Below are positions 24,729 through 35,854 of a DNA stretch of 64,000 nucleotides, piece after piece. The notes beneath the pieces are model-generated. The model ran no database searches and was not told the DNA's origin. It worked only from the letters and a program-made list of their open reading frames with translations. Numbering within the stretch: the first letter of the stretch is position 1; the number at the start of each line of letters is the position of its first letter. The position numbers and the translations under genes were made by a program. The stretch is from Xiphydria camelus (lineage: Eukaryota; Arthropoda; Insecta; Hymenoptera; Xiphydriidae): NCBI GenBank assembly GCA_963678675.1, contig OY783195.1, positions 7,512,001-7,576,000 on the forward strand, read 5' to 3'.

Positions 24729-24759
24729 TGTCGTATATGAAGCTGAGATGAAGACGCGG

Positions 24760-25255
24760 TGCTCTTCGTTCTGTGCACTGATTAATACGCTTTTGGTTGC
24801 TGCTTATATATCTTACATCTAATGGATAGTGGGGATAGCGTGGGCTATGCGGTGTGCCCTGATTGGCTGGATGAGGACGTTGTGTAGTTTCCGCGTCGAG
24901 ACGGGAAAGGGTAGCGGGCAAGGGTACCGTTACTCGTCCTTGGCCATAACGAAGGGTCAGGCTACGCGGAATGGTGAAGTGATCCTCTACACCTGATAAG
25001 CCAGGTATTAAGTTATCCCGATCGGTCATCCATTTAACTCTTAATTCTCCCCTTTACAAAGTAATTTAGTAGACGTCGGATTGCGGTATCGATTACAATA
25101 AGAAATTGCGGGAAACGGCTTATTTTAACCCGTCCGGTTATTAACATTTCCGAGAAAGTTGCGGAAATGCAGGCGCATTTACAGCCCAGATTCGCCGAAA
25201 TATATCGCCTGCGTTATGTCGAGTTTGACCCTAAATTAACACGTTCCGTGCTGGA
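24760..25255 (-). repeat. Dispersed promoter-bearing repeat, copy driving the F-box gene
   Basis: Read on the minus strand, this block matches the plus strand at about 60950-61620 and part of 46640-47075. Shared landmarks are TGTAAAGGGGAGAA, a stretch ending GATGACCGATCGGG, the CCAAT box AGCCAATCAGGGC, and the TATA-to-initiator segment. Similarity to the 61-kb copy stops shortly after the initiator, around the sequence ACCG, and unique F-box leader follows. It could be a truncated LTR or another TATA-bearing element. Confidence 0.75.
24775..24810 (-). promoter_or_regulatory. Core promoter of the F-box gene (TATA plus initiator)
   Basis: TATATAAG at 24810-24803 is followed 31 nt later by the A of TCAGT (24779), the canonical spacing for an arthropod TATA/initiator promoter. 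An inverted-orientation-independent CCAAT sequence (AGCCAATCAG) lies about 85 nt upstream near 24862-24866. I see no clear downstream promoter element. The same arrangement occurs in a dispersed repeat copy at 61571-61605. Confidence 0.75.
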
Positions 25256-25505
25256 CCGATTTTTGAAGACTTTCCGTTCAGGCCCCGTGGTGCGTATTTG
25301 GACCGCGCAACAGCAGTAAAGTGATACCTGGTGTCAGTAGTCGGCGAAAAAGTGGCACTCTTGTACAGTACCAAATACGATAAAAATATGGAAATCCTCG
25401 GCAAAATCAATTCGTGAACAACAATATGAATGTTTTTCATCAAGTGTCTTTTATAACAATTATGTATATGTATAGAATTACAATAAACAGTAAGTATAAC
25501 ATTTA

Positions 25506-26040
25506 GGGCCGGTTTATTCACCTTCAGACACGTTGACTGCCACGTTGGTCCCATGGGATCAATAAGTAATGTACTTTAACCCGGCAGCGGTGGTGGCTGG
25601 CAGTCAGCGTGTTAAATTTCCCAGCAAATACCTTGGATACAATTGAAGGGTCCAGTGGAAAAACGATGAGGTTTCATATTTTTAAAAGTTGAGAAACACG
25701 ACATTTAAAGTTTCACAACGCATGGGAGACCACCGTGCCGCCTATTTTCAACCGCAGTTTTTAGCGGAATCTCATTGTTTGTCCCCTGTAATGTTCGGTA
25801 TGTTGATACTTCATGTTACAAGCTAACAGATGCCGCTAAAATATCGATTTCGAAAAAAATGGAATCTCATCGTTTTTCCACTGGACCCTTCAATTATTGT
25901 TACCGTGTTATGCAATAACGTATTAAGCGTTATGGCATATCATGTCGCTTAATCCACTTTTGCATAACGCGGTCCAATTGTGCTTCAGCAGAAATTATTT
26001 TTGAAGTAACTTTACCAGGAGGTGAATAAACTATTCCTTA
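25506..26040. mobile_element. DNA element with GGTTTATTCACCT ends, host of a MITE
   Basis: The left end GGGCCGGTTTATTCACCT (about 25506) and right end AGGTGAATAAAC (about 26021) are inverted. The internal sequence matches 58360-58585 in opposite orientation. That copy lacks the 247-bp MITE, so it provides an uninterrupted reference. Confidence 0.6.
25645..25891. mobile_element. 247-bp MITE, copy 1
   Basis: Perfect inverted ends GAAGGGTCCAGTGGAAAAAC, flanked by a direct AATT (25641-25644 and 25892-25895). It is the same length and family as 31998-32244. A 4-bp duplication narrows the superfamily to ones such as Sola or Chapaev-type elements, but the ends do not let me choose. Confidence 0.85.
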
Positions 26041-26092
26041 AATGTGTATAATTTATCGTTTCTCACTTTCAAAATTGAAGTTATGAAAATAT

Positions 26093-26665
26093 TAAGGCTC
26101 CTGTAAACATGCGGTATTCGGCGAGTGCCGAGCAATTGCTCGCCGATGTCAACGAGGCTTTAAGGTGGAGCCCGAGCATTCGGAATTTGGCGAATACCGA
26201 GCGACAGCTCTATTCACAAAACGCCAAGTAGTATTGACTCGGAAGGTCGGTTCTTACCCCTGCGGCATATAAATAAGTGCAAACACACTTCTTCAATGTT
26301 CTTAAAATGCATGGAAGTTTCGGAGTTATTTGCAAAAGTCGAGAGAGCATCCTGAACGAATACTTTGGATGCAGCGTTTACACATTGCTTCTTTAGTTGT
26401 AGCTGAATGTTATTCCCATATGCATCGATGTAATATTACAAGTACATTTTTTCAATTTTTATAATAGCAATGTTCCATCGCACCTTAAGCGGACGTCTAT
26501 ATCGGTTCTTACCGTTCATTATTATCGCGATAGTTACATTTAGAGTTAATCCCGCCATCCGTTGCAATAGCGAGACGAGTGGTATGTTTCGATGAATCTA
26601 CGCTGTTATTGAGCTTGCAACCCCGTCAATCTTTCCTGGAAAGGTTAATTATCGGACGTCGCAAT
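26093..26665 (+). repeat. Duplicated block 1, copy a
   Basis: Near-identical in the same orientation to 58593-59178. It starts with CGGCGAGTGCCGAGCAA-type motifs, includes GGCATATAAATAAGTGC, and ends in dispersed-repeat sequence (CGAATCTA..CT.TTATTGAGC). The short reading frames in it are not conserved between the copies. Confidence 0.8.
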
Positions 26666-26731
26666 CATTCAAAATCTCGATTTTTTCTTACAAGATTACG
26701 CCCTTATTTCAACCCTTTAGCCACCTGCAAC

Positions 26732-27470
26732 ACCCATGCCTTTGGTTTTCCGAAGCCAGGTTCTATTGAACCATTTAGTGAACAAGGCATGCGTGAGAAA
26801 ATGGGCAACAGACACCTTTTTATTTCTGTTAAGAAAAATCGAATTTTCCATATGTTATCCCCAAGGGCCATTCGTAAATTTCGCTTTATTCTACTCAGCA
26901 TCGAAGTACTTTTCAATCCTCTTCGAGGCATGTATGCGAAAATGGGGCACCAGAATCTGTCACTATCTGACGGTCTACAAGGCCCGCGCCTGACGGTTTA
27001 AAAGTCCCCGTGACCCGTATACCTGAATATATAAGGGGTCAATTCAAAGAGTACATGCATGTGGAAACAACACTTTTCAACAAATAATAAAATCTAATCA
27101 TTCGAAAGTTTGTATTTTCGATGGAATGTCACTAGTGCATAAAATTAAATTTCAAAAATATAATACCTTCGGAGATTTTGCCACTGCATACGATCGAAAG
27201 GAACGAAACCGAAGCAAATTGTTATATCAAGTCCTTCAACCAAAATCCCGGGCGACTGAAAAGATTTTTTTCTTCTCAAAACAAACTGTAACTTCTTCAA
27301 TTTCTCTGCACGTATGCTCCAACTTTTAAAAAAATCAATGCTGTATCATCAATAGCAGTATCTATTTGAATGGGTATTGCGAGAAACGGTTCATTACCAT
27401 TCGTCCGACTCGGGAAAGGTGGCAGACTGCGAACTCATTAGTTGTCTAGATTCGCGGATAGAATGTGGTG
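26732..27470 (+). repeat. Duplicated block 2, copy a
   Basis: Matches 33902-34640 in the same orientation almost base for base, and its second half matches 59761-60150. Landmarks are CCGAAGCCAGGTTCTATTGA, GCATGCGTGAGAAAATGG and CATACGATCGAAAGGAACGA. Small indels between the copies break every frame differently, so it is unlikely to be coding now. Confidence 0.8.
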
Positions 27471-27650
27471 AGGTTATCTATACCTGATAAACCACGTATT
27501 TACGTTCACCCGAGCGGTCACCTATTGACTCTGTCACATCTCCCGTCATTAGGCCATAGAGCGGTATTTATGGTTGACCGCTGCGGGGGGGGGGGGGGGG
27601 GGCTTATTCCGATCCATCCGGTAATTAGCTTTCCGAAAAGGATGTAGGAT
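27345..27650 (-). repeat. Dispersed promoter-bearing repeat, decayed copy
   Basis: The minus strand carries GGTGACCGCTCGGGTGAACG and neighbouring family sequence. A run of 18 G lies at about 27585-27602. No TATA/initiator segment. Confidence 0.55.
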
Positions 27651-29320
27651 TATAAGTACATTCTGTATCGCCTTGCGTTATTATACCTAATAACGAGCTT
27701 TTGAGTCTAAACTGAAAAGGTCTTTAGATCGCGATGATACTGAGCGATAGGAAGCGGCGTGCAGAATGATTGTAATTTATGTTTCCGAGAAAGATACGGG
27801 ACTGCAATCGCATCAAAGGCACCTGCTTGTCGAAACACGAAGCCTTTCGGATTTTGCGAAAATCGCAAGCCGTCGCAAAATATCGCACACTACGCGGAAT
27901 CTGTCGGAAGCGCGGCGCTACGAATGGAAAATATTCCTCGCCAGGGGGGCTATTCTCGACACGTAAGAGTCGAATTCGTGAACGGAACTATTGTTTTGTT
28001 TGAGAACGCTATGTACACGGAATGGTTTCCCATACGAAACTCCTTCGTTAACGAATGTACTTTGAGGCGAAAGTGTCATTCGGCGTCCCCGCTGTTTTCG
28101 CCAATGAATGTGATTTGGCATTTGCATGCCGGTGAGTTGCATGCTGCTGCGTGGGCAATCAAGTCATTTAAATGATAAATAGTGTGGGGTGCTATGGGGT
28201 ATTGACGAGGTAGCGGGCCGATGCGATGGGTACTCGCTAAGCCTCGCTAAACAAATGCCTCTAACTTCACTAAAAATTGATATATTTCGATGATTTTTGT
28301 TTGTTTTAAAGGTAATGAAATATTACAATCATCAGAAACAAAAACTTGTTACTTTTTTTTTTGTTTTAGGTCAGTTATCGAGCGTTAAAATTGCATTTAC
28401 ACGTTTTAATAGCAAAAACGCATTTTTTCGTAGAAAATTCGACGTACCCCGTTTTCAAATACTCAACTGATAAAAACATAATTTTCAAAATTTTTAATTT
28501 ACCAAAATAAATGAGTAAGTATATATTAAAATAGATGTTTGTTTGTGTATTTGTATGTTCTTTATTCAATCCACAGTTTTCAACTGATCTCGACGAAATT
28601 TTGCAAGCAGATGCTTTAAAACAAAGCAGAAAATAGTGTCTACATTTGGTTTACAAAAACCTACCCCACTTGAGCAGAGTTTTCCGTGCAACTTTCCAGT
28701 TTTTCGGAAATATTTCAAAACGGTGAAGAAATCGGCAAAAGTGAGAATGGTGAGATACTGAAAGCCCATAAAATTTAAAAGGAACCAACAATTTTTACTG
28801 CTTCATCCAGTAGCGTTGAGATTCGAGCACATTTTCAAGAATTTGTACAGAGAACACATTTCTATTTACTGTTTACAACTGTACCACAAATACTAATTTA
28901 ACTAGATATACTTAATATTTGTTTACACAGGAATTTCTATCGGTTTCCCCGGAAAAACACCTAATTACTATGTAATTCTGTATAACTTTCCGGGTGGAAT
29001 CGTTGTTTATTGCTACCTAGTCAAATTATAATTCGTGTACCCAGTTCCTTTTCTTCAGTGAAAAAACGGTTCCGAGGTCATTTTGGTAATTACTATACAT
29101 TTTTTTTATTAATTCGCTCTTCTTAATATGTAATAAATAAAATAAAAGTAGCAGTCTCCGATACAAGTTAGAATTTATTATTTTTCACGTACAAATAACA
29201 CTGTCATAAATCGCGCAAATAGACGAGCAAAATTTCAAAGCACGGTCCGTATGAAACTGCAGCACATTTAAACCATCTCATCCCCCGATCTCCCTGAATT
29301 ACTGATCGACATACGCGAGT
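27651..29320. other. No gene recognised
   Basis: 27760-28170 contains three overlapping plus-strand frames with no domain. 28240-29320 is AT-rich with nothing recognisable. Confidence 0.5.
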
Positions 29321-29384
29321 CAAATGAAGAAGCCATTCATTTCGACGTTGTTTCTACGCGGGAGATTTATTTACCTAAGTTTTT

Positions 29385-29512
29385 ATTCAGGGGGCTGCAC
29401 AGCCGCACAGCGATTGAAAAGAAAAGCCGATGATGACGACTCGGATGCTTCGATTGAAAAATCCAACGCGATTGAACCGCGCTCGCTCAAGTGCACCGGC
29501 TACCTATACATA
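29385..29512 (+). other. Exon-like segment interrupted by a foldback transposon
   Basis: An acceptor-like TTTTTATTCAG ends at about 29380. It is followed by an open frame with a basic then acidic stretch (RLKRKADDDDSDAS) that runs into the transposon at 29513. Sequence beyond the transposon (31908) would add only a few codons before a stop. It may be the last exon of an unknown gene or a transposon remnant. No partner exon is visible. Confidence 0.25.
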
Positions 29513-30195
29513 CAGGGTGTCCGAAAAGTATGGAAATGGTTGAATATCTCGAAAAGTACGCTTCAGATCGGGAAACGAAAAAATACGTATCCAATATTTT
29601 TTAAAAAACTATCAAATGGTACCAAGATTGATCCCACACCCCATCCCCTGTGGGTGGGGCAGGGGGAAGCTTCAAAATCTTAAATAGGAACCCCCACTTT
29701 TGATTACATATTCGCATTCTACATTAAAAACTACATAACTTTTATTTGAAACATTTTTTTCGATTCGTGGCAGATGGCGCTATAATCGACGAAATTCAAT
29801 TTTTTCGGTTTTTGCAATTGAGTATCCCATATGCAAAACCCGCTATATGCCAAAAAAATGAAAATTGAGATATTTTGACACCACTGTCTTCTAAAAGGTC
29901 AAAGCTAACTACTTGAACATATTTTGAGCTGAAAAACGCGCTATTACCTATTTAAAATCGAATCGAAAAAGTGGGTACATTTTCAAAAGCCGCTATATGC
30001 ACGAGGTGTACAGATGCAAAGTCGGCTAAACGTTTGAACGCGTGCAAAGTGCGTTATATTCGATAATGACTGCTAGGTATATTGGGAATACGGCTGCAAA
30101 ACTAGTTATTCTTAGATTTCGCGGTCTTTTAAGGTTATTTGTTTTAACACGTCGTCATTTATTTGCATTGCAGTTTCATTCACTGATCTCTATAG

Positions 30196-30384
30196 GCTAG
30201 GCAAGTATCTCAAATTATTGACTGGAATGAAAATGAAAAGTTGCAGTTCTATAACGACATCTTTTCTGCTTCGGAGGAAAATGATACAGCCGCTACTGCT
30301 AACAATAATGGTGATGACGATGACAGTTGCACCAATAATAGTGACTTCGAACTCCCCGAAGATGACGCAGAGTCTATGACTTAA
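30196..30384 (+). pseudogene. Acidic C-terminal exon of an unknown transposon protein
   Basis: An acceptor-like CACTGATCTCTATAG ends at 30195. About 62 open codons follow, ending in TAA (30382-30384). The sequence is acidic (runs of D and E, with NNNGDDDD and PEDDAES). Acidic tails like this close many DNA transposases, but no catalytic domain is present. I do not recognise the family. Confidence 0.4.
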
Positions 30385-30491
30385 TTTTTTTAAAAATGTT
30401 TGTATTTTCTGTTTTTCACTACTTTTTCTTTGAATAATAATAAATTATGCTTTAACTATTAATTTTTCTAAAATATTTATTTGGATAATTG

Positions 30492-30492
30492 C

Positions 30493-30534
<42 letters not shown>
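30492..30534. repeat. (AAT)n microsatellite
   Basis: About 14 AAT units, inside the nested element. Confidence 0.9.
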
Positions 30535-30535
<1 letters not shown>

Positions 30536-31997
30536 TAATTAAATAAAGCAATAATATTAAGCCCGAAATGATCGAAAATAGCAGGTTTTACAAGTTATTA
30601 AAAGCCAATACGGCGTTGATGATTTGCAAAACCTGCTATATACATAATACGCTTGCAAAACACGCTATGAACAAAATACAAACCTAAATAACTTAATTCT
30701 ATTATTTATAGGATTATAGGTGACTATTTTAAAGATTTACAATAATTATTTTCAATTTTTTCAATAACTAAAACATTTTCCAAATCTTATTTTTATTTGG
30801 TTATACGTTTTTCGTTAATACCCTAAATTCTGTTATGAAGCACATAGTGGGTTATGCATATGGGCTACTCAATTGAGAGTCGATTTATTCGATTCTGCAA
30901 TACAATTGCAATAGAAATTTACATTTTTTATTCTCATGCTTGATATTTTTGTTAAAAATGTATTTAGTCTTGCAAATGTGAATTTACAGTAAAACTTTCA
31001 TCGTTAGACGTTTAGAAATCTGGCAAATACACTACTTTTAACGTAACCCAGAAGCAACGACGTGGACGTAATAGTTTTCTGTTCCCTTCGGGGTGCTTGA
31101 TTCAGGTGAGTCCCCTTGCCTCTCACCATCGGGGTGCTTGATTCAGGCATGAATATCAGCTCCTCAGCAGGTTCCTAGCAATCAGTATTAGCGCAACGAA
31201 GGGTTAATTGCGATAATAAGGCGGACGGTATATTCCGGGAGTCGTAGCTATTCTTTCACTAGTAGTCCGTTTTAATGATATCCGTTAACCTGAGTACACG
31301 TAACCAGGTACCACTAATTGCCGGGCCTTTCCGGACCCTCGAACCTCGATGTATTCCGAAAGGGATTATCCTTGAGTAATTAGCTTATTTCCTCTAACGG
31401 AACTTAGTGCGTCACGGGAAATTCCAGGTACAGAACGCATCTGCACTTCTTCGCCACTTCCTCGCCCCTAACGATGAAAGTATTATTGTAAATTCAAATT
31501 TGCAAAACTAAATTAAATTTTTAACAAAAATATCAAGTATGAGAATAAAAAATGTAAATTTCTATCGCAATTGTATTGCAGAATCGAATAAATCGACTCA
31601 ATTGCAAAAACCGAAAAAATTGAATTTCGTCAATTATAGCGCCATCTGCCACGAATCGAAAAAAATGTTTCAAATATAAGTTATGTAGTTTTTAATGTAG
31701 AATGCGAATATGCAATCAAAAGTGGAGGTTCCTATTTAAGATTTTGAAGCTTCCCCCTGCCCCACCCACAGGGGTTGGAGTGTGGGATCAATCTTGGTAT
31801 CATTTGATAGTTTAAAAAAAAAATATCGGATACGTATTTTTTCGTTTCCCGATCTGAAGCGTACTTTGCGAGATATTCAACCGTTTCCATACTTTTCGGA
31901 CACCCTGTATGTATGTTTGGCGTGAAAACAACCTAAAATCAGCTCATTTAGATAGAATTTAATTCTTGCTACCGTCTGATAGACGGCGTTGATACAT

Positions 31998-32244
31998 GAA
32001 GGGTCCAGTGGAAAAACGATGAGGGTCCATTTTTTTCGAAATCGATATTTTAGCGACGTCTGTTAGCTTGTAACATGAAGTATCAACATATCAAACCTTA
32101 CAGGGGACGAACACTGAGATTCCACTAAAAACTGTGGTTGAAAATAGGCGGCACAGAGGACTCCCGTGCGTTGTGAAACTTTAAATGTCGTGTTTCTCAA
32201 CTTTTAGAAATATGGACCCTCATCGTTTTTCCACTGGACCCTTC
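31998..32244. mobile_element. 247-bp MITE, copy 2
   Basis: Same inverted ends as the copy at 25645-25891, opposite internal orientation, flanked by a direct ACAT (31994-31997 and 32245-32248). The two copies are roughly 90 percent identical by eye. Confidence 0.85.
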
Positions 32245-32329
32245 ACATGTATCCTATACAAATTTCAAGTCATTCCGATTGGTACTTTGTTCATGGCACT
32301 TTTATAAAGTCGACAGATGTTTTTTTGTC

Positions 32330-32755
32330 GACAATGGAGAAAATCGAGTATCGCGCAGTGATCAAGATCCTTTATTTGAAAGGAATACAACTCAGGAAAC
32401 AGAAGACGAGTTCGACTTAGTATACGGTGACGTGTCGTACACAACCGTCAAGTATTGGGTGGCTGAGTACAAACGTGGCCATATAAGCATTTTTGATGAT
32501 GAACGTTCTGGGCGCTAAAAAACTGTTTAAACTGACGAAATCTTGGATTTGGTGCATGAAACTGAGATCGAAGATTGTTGATTAACCGCGAAGGAGATTG
32601 CTGAGGCTTGTAAGGTATCAGATGAACGGGTACACAAGATTGTGCACGAGGATTTGTGTATGAGAAAATTATTCGCGTACGGCTTGACACACCGCGCGAG
32701 TGTCTTGAGCTGTATGAACAAAAATTTCAACTGAATTTTTGCAATGTTTGACGAC
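32330..32755 (+). pseudogene. Mariner transposase relic, N-terminal part
   Basis: It starts MEKIEYRAVIK at 32334. After a frameshift it continues YTTVKYWVAEYKRG and FDDERSGR, then stops, and resumes as KEIAEACKVSDERVHKI. These are the two helix-turn-helix units and linker of mariner transposases. The catalytic domain is missing beyond about 32755, where another foldback begins. At least two stops and one frameshift make it inactive. Confidence 0.8.
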
Positions 32756-32781
32756 TGTCGATGGGTCGATGGGAACAGGAA

Positions 32782-33768
32782 AATTGTATGCTAATTGCCG
32801 CCATTCTCCCACGCATGCCTTTTGACATATGCTTAGAAGAAGTGATTTTAAGTGTATATAACAAAAGACTTGAGTGTCGGACGTGGCCATCATATTGATT
32901 ATACATAATATATTGAAGAAAGAGCTGACAGAAAAATTCTAGAAATTGCCGCCATTTTCCCACGCATGCCGTTATTTCTTTGTTTCTTTATTTTTAATTT
33001 ACTTACAATATAGGGGAAGGTCAGGTAAGATGACGAACTAAGACACTACATGATTTCAACAACATATATATTTATTTTTCGTATAAAAACACTATCGACA
33101 CAGATAGATTCAAGTGAAGTAAGTTAAAGATTCAAGTGAAGAACGCTAAATTAAATTTTTAGGAACCCGGAAGCTGATTTAGCATTCTAAGTATAGCGGT
33201 ATTTATCAGAATCGGTATTGCGGGAAACAGTTCATTACGACGCGTCTAGCAATTAACCCTTTCAGGAAAGGTACGGGACAGCGAGCTCATTAGCAGCCTG
33301 GATTCGCCGAAATATACCACTTCGCCGATGGCGAGATTAACTCTAGGTTCACGAGGTATTTATGATTGCGATGCGATTAGAACGCTAAACGAACTGATAT
33401 TCAGAATTGCGTCTATCGCGTAACGGAACAATCATGTATTTTTCTCGGAAAGTAATTACCATACGATAATCCTACATACCGATTCCTACCGCACAGTATC
33501 ATCGCGATCTAAGCACCTTTCTAATCTAGAGCCAATTTGTGCCTGTCATCAGACACAATAGCGAGTTCGTACGTTTTTGCGAACAAGGTTTGCAACCCGG
33601 CGGCAATTTCTAGAATTTTTCCGTCAGCTCTTTCTTCAATATATTATGTATAATTAATATGATAGCCACGTCCGACACTCAAGTCTTTTGTTATATATAT
33701 TTAAAATCACTTCTATCATATGTCAAAAGGCATGCGTGGGAAAATGGCGGCCATTTGCATACAATTTT
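32782..33768. mobile_element. Foldback element with ~170-bp arms
   Basis: 32782-32955 is the reverse complement of 33609-33768. GGCATGCGTGGGAAAATGG recurs at the arm ends. The centre (33150-33370) is a minus-strand copy of the dispersed promoter-bearing repeat without its TATA segment. Confidence 0.65.
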
Positions 33769-33901
33769 CCTGCAACTTTCTGACTCAAGTCTTCGTTCCG
33801 TCCACATCCGATAGTCATGCCAATTTTATTTTAATGTCTAACACATCAATAATAGTCTATTGTTTCAAAGGCATGCATGGCAAAATAACTGAAAAATCGA
33901 A

Positions 33902-34640
33902 AAAACATACCTTTGGTTTTCCGAAGCCAGGTTCTATTGAATCATTTAGTGAACAAGGCATGCGTGAGAAAATGGATAACAGACACCTTTTTATTTGTGT
34001 TAAGAAAAATTGAATTTTCCATATGTTATCCCCAAGGGCCATTCGTAAATTTCGCTTTATTCTACTCAGCATCGAAGTACTTTTCAATCCTCTTCGAGGC
34101 ATGTATGCGAAAATGGGGCACCAGAATCTGTCACTATCTGACGGTCTACGAGGCCCGCGCCTGACGGTTTAAAAGTCCCCGTGACCCGTATACCTTAATA
34201 TAAAAGGGGTCAATTCAAAGAGTACATGCATGTGGAAACAACACTTTTCAGCAAATAATAAAATCTAATCATTCGAAAAAGTTTGTATTTTCGATGGAAT
34301 GTCACTAGTGCATAAAATTAAATTTCAAAAATATAATACTTTCGGAGATTTTGCCACTGCATACGATCGAAAGGAACGAAACCGAAGCAAATTGTTATAT
34401 CAAGTCCTTCAACCAAAATCCCGGCCGACTGAAAAGATTTTTTTTCTTCTCAAAACAAACTGCAACTTGTTCAATTTCTCTGCACGTATGCTCCAACTTT
34501 TTAAAAAATCAATGCTGTATCATCAATAGCAGTATTTGAATGGGTATTGCGAGTAACGGTTCATTACCATTCGTCCGACTCGGGAAAGGTGGGGGACTGC
34601 GAACTCATTAGTAGTCTAGATTCGCGGATACAGACCGCCT
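33902..34640 (+). repeat. Duplicated block 2, copy b
   Basis: Direct copy of 26732-27470. It continues into dispersed-repeat sequence at 34530-34680, as the other copy does, so block 2 and that repeat travel together. Confidence 0.8.
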
Positions 34641-34759
34641 GCCTTGTTATTGTGACCGACGGTGGGATTAACTCTAGATTGGCGATTATAATGAAGTGGG
34701 GTGTGTTTACGACTATTCGTTTCCTTTGATGTGCCACGAAAGACCGACAAACTACGGGA

Positions 34760-35048
34760 ACGGCGAATACTTGGACGAGCACGACATTCGGACATCGGCG
34801 AGTAGCGAGCAACCCGTGTACACATTCGGGATTCGCCGAGCAGTCGCTCGGTGTTCGCCGAGTACCGAATGTCTACCCACCCTATTTGATAACGGGAACC
34901 AAGCGAACAATACATTTGGCCATCGGCAAACAGCGAGCAACCCGTGTACACATGCGGCATTCGCCGAGCATTCGCTTAAAACCTCGTTGACATCGGCGAG
35001 CATTGCTCGGTACTCGCCGAATCCCGCGTGTTTACCAGCACCTTTAGA
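34760..35048. repeat. CGGCGA-rich internal repeats
   Basis: GAGCAACCCGTGTACACAT occurs twice (about 34807 and 34937). CGGCGAATACC/CGAGCGGTCGC-type motifs recur in both orientations. The right end (CCTCGTTGACATCGGCGAGC) is the reverse complement of the start of duplicated block 1. Confidence 0.7.
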
Positions 35049-35049
35049 G

Positions 35050-35854
35050 GAAAAACTTCATCCAAATATGCCCTGACTTCGCGGCCGAAATGGGGAGGCG
35101 CCCCATCTTGTTGAAACCATGTCGATGCATAACCTTCACCGCCGGCTCCATAAATGCCAGGCACAATCAAATTTTGTAACAATTCCAAATTTTTTCTGGC
35201 ATCTAGATTACCATCTATGAAATATGGACCTATCACTTGTCTACCAATTATTCCGCATCAGACGTTAGTCTTTTCTGGTGTTTGGGTGTGATTATCAATC
35301 ATCCAGCGTGGATTAGAATCACTCCAATAACGACAATTATGACGGTTTAAGGTACCATTTAAATTAAATGTCGCTTCATCGCTGAAAACAATTTTTCTCG
35401 AAAAATGCACATTTTCATCACATTTTTGCATCAACAATTCGCAAAGTTCCAATCGCCTGTCGTAGTCATCAACACTCAATTCTTGAACTAAAGTAACTTT
35501 ATATGGGTGGAATTTGCATCCTTTAAGAATACGATGCACTGAAAACGTGGAGATTTCGTGTTCTTGGGCAGCTTTTGGAATTGAAACATGCCTATCCTCA
35601 ATGAAAGATTGCATTACTTCTAAGCTTTTCTCTTCATTCGTCGCGCTTTTTGGGCGCCCTGTTCGCGGACGGTCTTTTACCGAACCAAACTGTTCAAAAC
35701 GATGGACAGTTTTTTGAACAGTAGACTTAGCTATCGGCGGTCGACCTACAAACGTGTCATTAAACAAATTCGCCACTTGCTCATAGCTACGAACCCTGTC
35801 ACCATATCCTCTCATCATAAGGATAGAAATTCGCTCTTCTTCGGTTAATTGCAT
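35050..35854 (-). pseudogene. Tc1-like transposase, one nonsense codon and lost C-terminus
   Basis: The enzyme cuts and joins transposon ends using a DDE/D triad. From ATG 35854 the frame is open for 198 codons: a helix-turn-helix region (STVQKTVHRFEQFGSVKDRP, then GRPK), and the first catalytic aspartate in FSDEATF. TGA at 35260-35258 replaces a tryptophan that relatives have after NV. The same frame continues to the second aspartate in WFQQDGAPPH. It ends near 35050 after LDEVFP, before the third catalytic residue. The 5' 240 bp up to the terminal repeat are present. It looks fairly young apart from the truncation. Confidence 0.85.

Larger units (their letters stand above)
29823..30869 (+). 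mobile_element. Element nested in the foldback arm
   Basis: The ends TATCCCATATGC and GCATATGGGCTA are inverted, and CAATTGAG lies on both sides (29815-29822 and 30870-30877), consistent with an 8-bp duplication as in hAT or P-type elements. AAAACCCGCTATATGC-like motifs recur near both ends. The uninterrupted right arm of the host element (31589-31605) shows the pre-insertion sequence. Confidence 0.65.
29513..31907. mobile_element. 2.4-kb foldback element, Tc1/mariner-type ends
   Basis: The ends CAGGGTGTCCGAAAAGTATG and their complement are flanked by TA. The left arm (29513-29822, continuing at 30870-31012) and the right arm (31472-31907) are inverted copies of about 440 bp. A separate element has split the left arm. 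The unique core at 31013-31471 contains a duplicated CGGGGTGCTTGATTCAGG. No transposase is present, so it is non-autonomous. Confidence 0.8.

Noticed and set aside
24700..25029. 109-codon minus-strand ORF over the F-box promoter
   Set aside because: It reads through the TATA/initiator segment and out of frame through the true exon 1; a by-product of the promoter repeat.
26579..27001. 140-codon ORF in duplicated block 2
   Set aside because: The frame is broken by indels in the near-identical copy at 33902-34164, so it is not under coding constraint.
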